Under the pieces are notes generated by a model. The model saw only the letters and a list, made by a program, of their open reading frames with translations, was not told where the DNA came from and did no database searches. A DNA stretch of 64,000 nucleotides from Dinochytrium kinnereticum (Eukaryota > Chytridiomycota > Chytridiomycetes > Chytridiales > Chytridiaceae), in contig JADGJT010000002.1 of the NCBI GenBank assembly GCA_027604005.1, positions 147,458 to 211,457 on the forward strand. Direction: 5' to 3'. Below are positions 62,170-64,000 of the stretch, one piece after another (position 1 is the stretch's first letter; every line of letters starts with the position of its first letter). A program made the position numbers and the translations under genes.

Positions 62170-63160
62170 AGCTCACCTATGGATACGTAGTGCCCCTACC
62201 GCCAAACTCTCAACTTTTCGATAATTGTTGCTCTCGCTGCGCTTATGGGGCTACCACTTCATCAGATGGACGTAACTACCGCCTTTCTCTATGCGCCTAT
62301 GGAGTCATACCTGCGCAGCCCCCGGGCTTCGTTTCTCCAGACAATCCCATTCATGTTTGGCGGTTGAAGAAAGCTATCTATGGTCTGAAGCAAGCTCCCC
62401 ATCTGTGGAACAATACTCTCGATACCTTCCTCACATCACTAGGCTATCGTTCGACCAAGGCTGACCCCTGTCTCTACTCCAAACGTCAAGGCTCTCGATT
62501 CTGCTTAGTCTGGTGTATGTCGATGATCTTGTCTTCTCTCGAACTGTGCTCTTATGCGGGACAATCTTAAAACGGCTTCAAAAGCTCGGTTCGCTATGAA
62601 AGATCTGGGACTCCTTTGCTACTGCTTAAGTATGGAACGTCACTCCGGAATTGCCGGCACACTTTCACTTAACCAATCCAAGTACATTCGCGATGTCCTC
62701 GAACGCTTTGGCACGGTGGTCTGACTCCAATGCTCACCGATTTCATCAACTTGGAGAACTCCCATTCTGACAAACCTTGTGAATCAGGTATCGGTTGCTT
62801 GTCAGATGCCTTCAATACTTGGGTATGGCTACCCGCCCTGACATCACTTCAGCAGTGTCTATCCTCAGTCCTCATCTCCAACATCCTAACGAGCGTCATT
62901 GGATTGCGGCCAAACGAGTCCTTCGATACCTTAAAGGTACACGCCATTTTTCAATTCAATTCAAATCCGACCACTCCTCCCCTGGACCTGAATCTCCAGT
63001 CGCTGCGCACTACAATGGCCCTCTCGCTCTGAAGCTAATGGTCGCGCATTTTCACATAGATTCAACTGATTGTTGCTGTCTCGACCCTGGAGGCAGAATA
63101 CATGGCAATGTCACGTGGTGCCCAGGACCTTCTTTGGCTACGTACTTATTTTCTGTTTCC
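62170..63160 (+). mobile_element. Decayed Ty1/copia retroelement fragment (reverse transcriptase and RNase H)
   Basis: Pieces of a copia-type pol gene lie in order but in different frames. First QMDVTTAFLYAPM (about 62266), then after a frameshift PPGFVSPDNPIHVWRLKKAI and YGLKQAPHLWNNTLDTF, then in another frame YVDDLVFSRT (62515), the RT active site. TRPDITSAVSILSPHLQHPN and AAKRVLRYLKGT mark the connection region, and VSTLEAEYMAMSRGAQDLLW (about 63080) the RNase H. Stops and frameshifts separate the blocks, and no gag, protease or integrase is seen upstream, so it is a dead fragment. No LTR pair identified. Confidence 0.85.
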
Positions 63161-63169
63161 CCCGACTGG

Positions 63170-63350
63170 TCCGTTCCAAACCTTACTTCAAGCCTAAGGG
63201 TAAACCGCCTGCTGCCGCGATGGCCCGGAATTTTGCGGCCATTGCCGCACTGAAGGCCATTTGGCGCGGGCATGTCCCACCAAGTGTGCTACCCCTAATG
63301 CCACCCATACTCATTGTCGTTGCCTTAAGTGCGCTTAGCTTTCCTACTTG
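63170..63350 (+). pseudogene. Gag-like zinc-knuckle fragment
   Basis: In the frame of 63231 the sequence reads CGHCRTEGHLARAC (63234-63275), a perfect CX2CX4HX4C zinc knuckle, preceded by a basic, Pro/Ala-rich stretch (KPYFKPKGKPPAAAMAR, in an adjacent frame) and followed by CRCLKCA and a stop. Such knuckles lie in the nucleocapsid part of Gag, so finding it downstream of RNase H means rearranged or nested elements. Confidence 0.55.
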
Positions 63351-64000
63351 TATTTCTTTCTCCTTAACATGAATTTGTCATTATCTTGTTTCTTTCATGT
63401 CCCCCATATCTTAGTGCTCCGTCTCTGGGGAGCCATGTCCGGCCCCCCTAAATTCAGACATGCGTTCTCCTCTCTTGTCACTTCTCTCGGTTTCCACCCA
63501 CGCTACCCCCCGGCTCTTTGGCCTTCCCCGACCCGTCCTACTTTCAGGCGGGCTGTGTCAACTCCACCCGCCTTTCCTTCTGGGAAGAGATCGTCGCATA
63601 CTCCCCGCCCGATACTGCTTCTATCATTTTATCCTGGATCCGTGAGGGTGTGCTGTGAAGTTCTTCATAATTCACATGTCTATGCTCTTAGCATAGATCT
63701 CTTCGTTAAATGAGCGATTTAGTCGTCTCGACAAGTTCGAAATCCTTCGCTCTTTTCCCTCGTGGTTTTATATTTTTCCCACATGTTTTGAGGGTTTTTA
63801 ATGAGGAAGGTGGCATCGAATCAATGCGCTCTATGATGCGTTGAGGATCGGTTGCCTTTTATTTATATATGTTTTATCTATTTATTGTATGATTCAGGTT
63901 GTGCAATAAATTGAGAGAGTTTCTGCCCCAAATTTGAATTCTGAGGTCTAGTAGTTGATGACCCTATCCTCGACCCCCAGGCGCGTCTGCCCCTCGCCCT
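63351..64000. other. Probable repeat debris at the window end
   Basis: Several overlapping ORFs of 60-120 codons on the plus strand, none intact. One frame near 63570-63650 reads FWEEIVAYSPPDTASII and LSWIREGV, faintly like the start of some retroelement polyproteins, but it is too short to assign. The last 250 bp are AT-rich with no coding signal. Confidence 0.35.

Noticed and set aside
63570..63660. DIRS- or tyrosine-recombinase-like element
   Set aside because: Only about 25 residues of faint similarity and no other domain.

Overview
The window is eukaryotic nuclear DNA from a fungus, almost certainly a zoosporic (flagellated, chytrid-like) one. Genes are packed tightly on both strands and broken by many short GT-AG introns of roughly 30-100 bp. 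Fungal-type housekeeping genes (PMT-family O-mannosyltransferase, Vps5, Fyv10, Rpt1, Sec23) sit beside genes that only ciliated or flagellated lineages keep: a CFAP96/C4orf47 homologue, a large CatSper-type auxiliary subunit and a lysine-rich coiled-coil protein with a basal-body or axoneme look. I cannot name the species from sequence alone.

Layout. 1-725 (+): 3' part of a Cys-rich gene I do not recognise. 924-4229 (-): mitochondrial DNA polymerase gamma. 4382-5627 (-): CFAP96. 5852-7664 (-): FYV10/MAEA, a GID/CTLH ubiquitin-ligase subunit. 7879-9277 (+): unknown coiled-coil protein. 9445-12098 (+): VPS5 sorting nexin. 12198-13479 (-): Lys-rich coiled-coil protein. 13560-14489 (+): FANCL. 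14543-17518 (-): HOOK. 17553-18180 (-): ATG8. 18407-20345 (-): WDR26/GID7. 20376-20878 (+): COX20. 21339-21837 (+): glia maturation factor. 21854-23018 (-): PHO13-type phosphatase. 23136-25958 (-): PMT O-mannosyltransferase. 26094-26507 (-): tentative small membrane protein. 26513-27643 (+): proteasome alpha-4. 27770-29602 (-): RPT1. 29806-30869 (-): mitoferrin. 30979-36392 (-): UGGT. 36529-38505 (+): unrecognised 658-aa intronless ORF. 38649-39087 (-): SAP30. 39128-39928 (+): SNRNP27. 40115-40616 (-): histone H2A. 41314-45869 (-): CatSper-type auxiliary subunit. 45933-48656 (-): SEC23. 49121-55886 (-): VWA8. 56478-57905 (+): TRMO. 57970-58436 (-): small hypothetical protein. 58625-61772 (-): COG1. 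From about 62170 to the end: decayed Ty1/copia-type retroelement sequence and other debris.

Themes. Several genes serve protein turnover (FYV10, WDR26, PSMA7, RPT1, ATG8), secretion and ER glycosylation (PMT, UGGT, SEC23, COG1), endosome and microtubule traffic (VPS5, HOOK) and mitochondria (POLG, COX20, mitoferrin, VWA8). This is ordinary shuffled eukaryotic gene order, not an operon. The most interesting content is the flagellar/zoospore signature, above all a full-length CatSper-type ectodomain protein in a fungus. Unusual gene structures come next: a 4-nt exon that completes the FANCL RING, a 17-nt exon in VWA8, a 29-nt candidate intron in HOOK, and start codons only 30 bp apart between divergent WDR26 and COX20. 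All exon boundaries were placed by eye from splice sites and reading frame.
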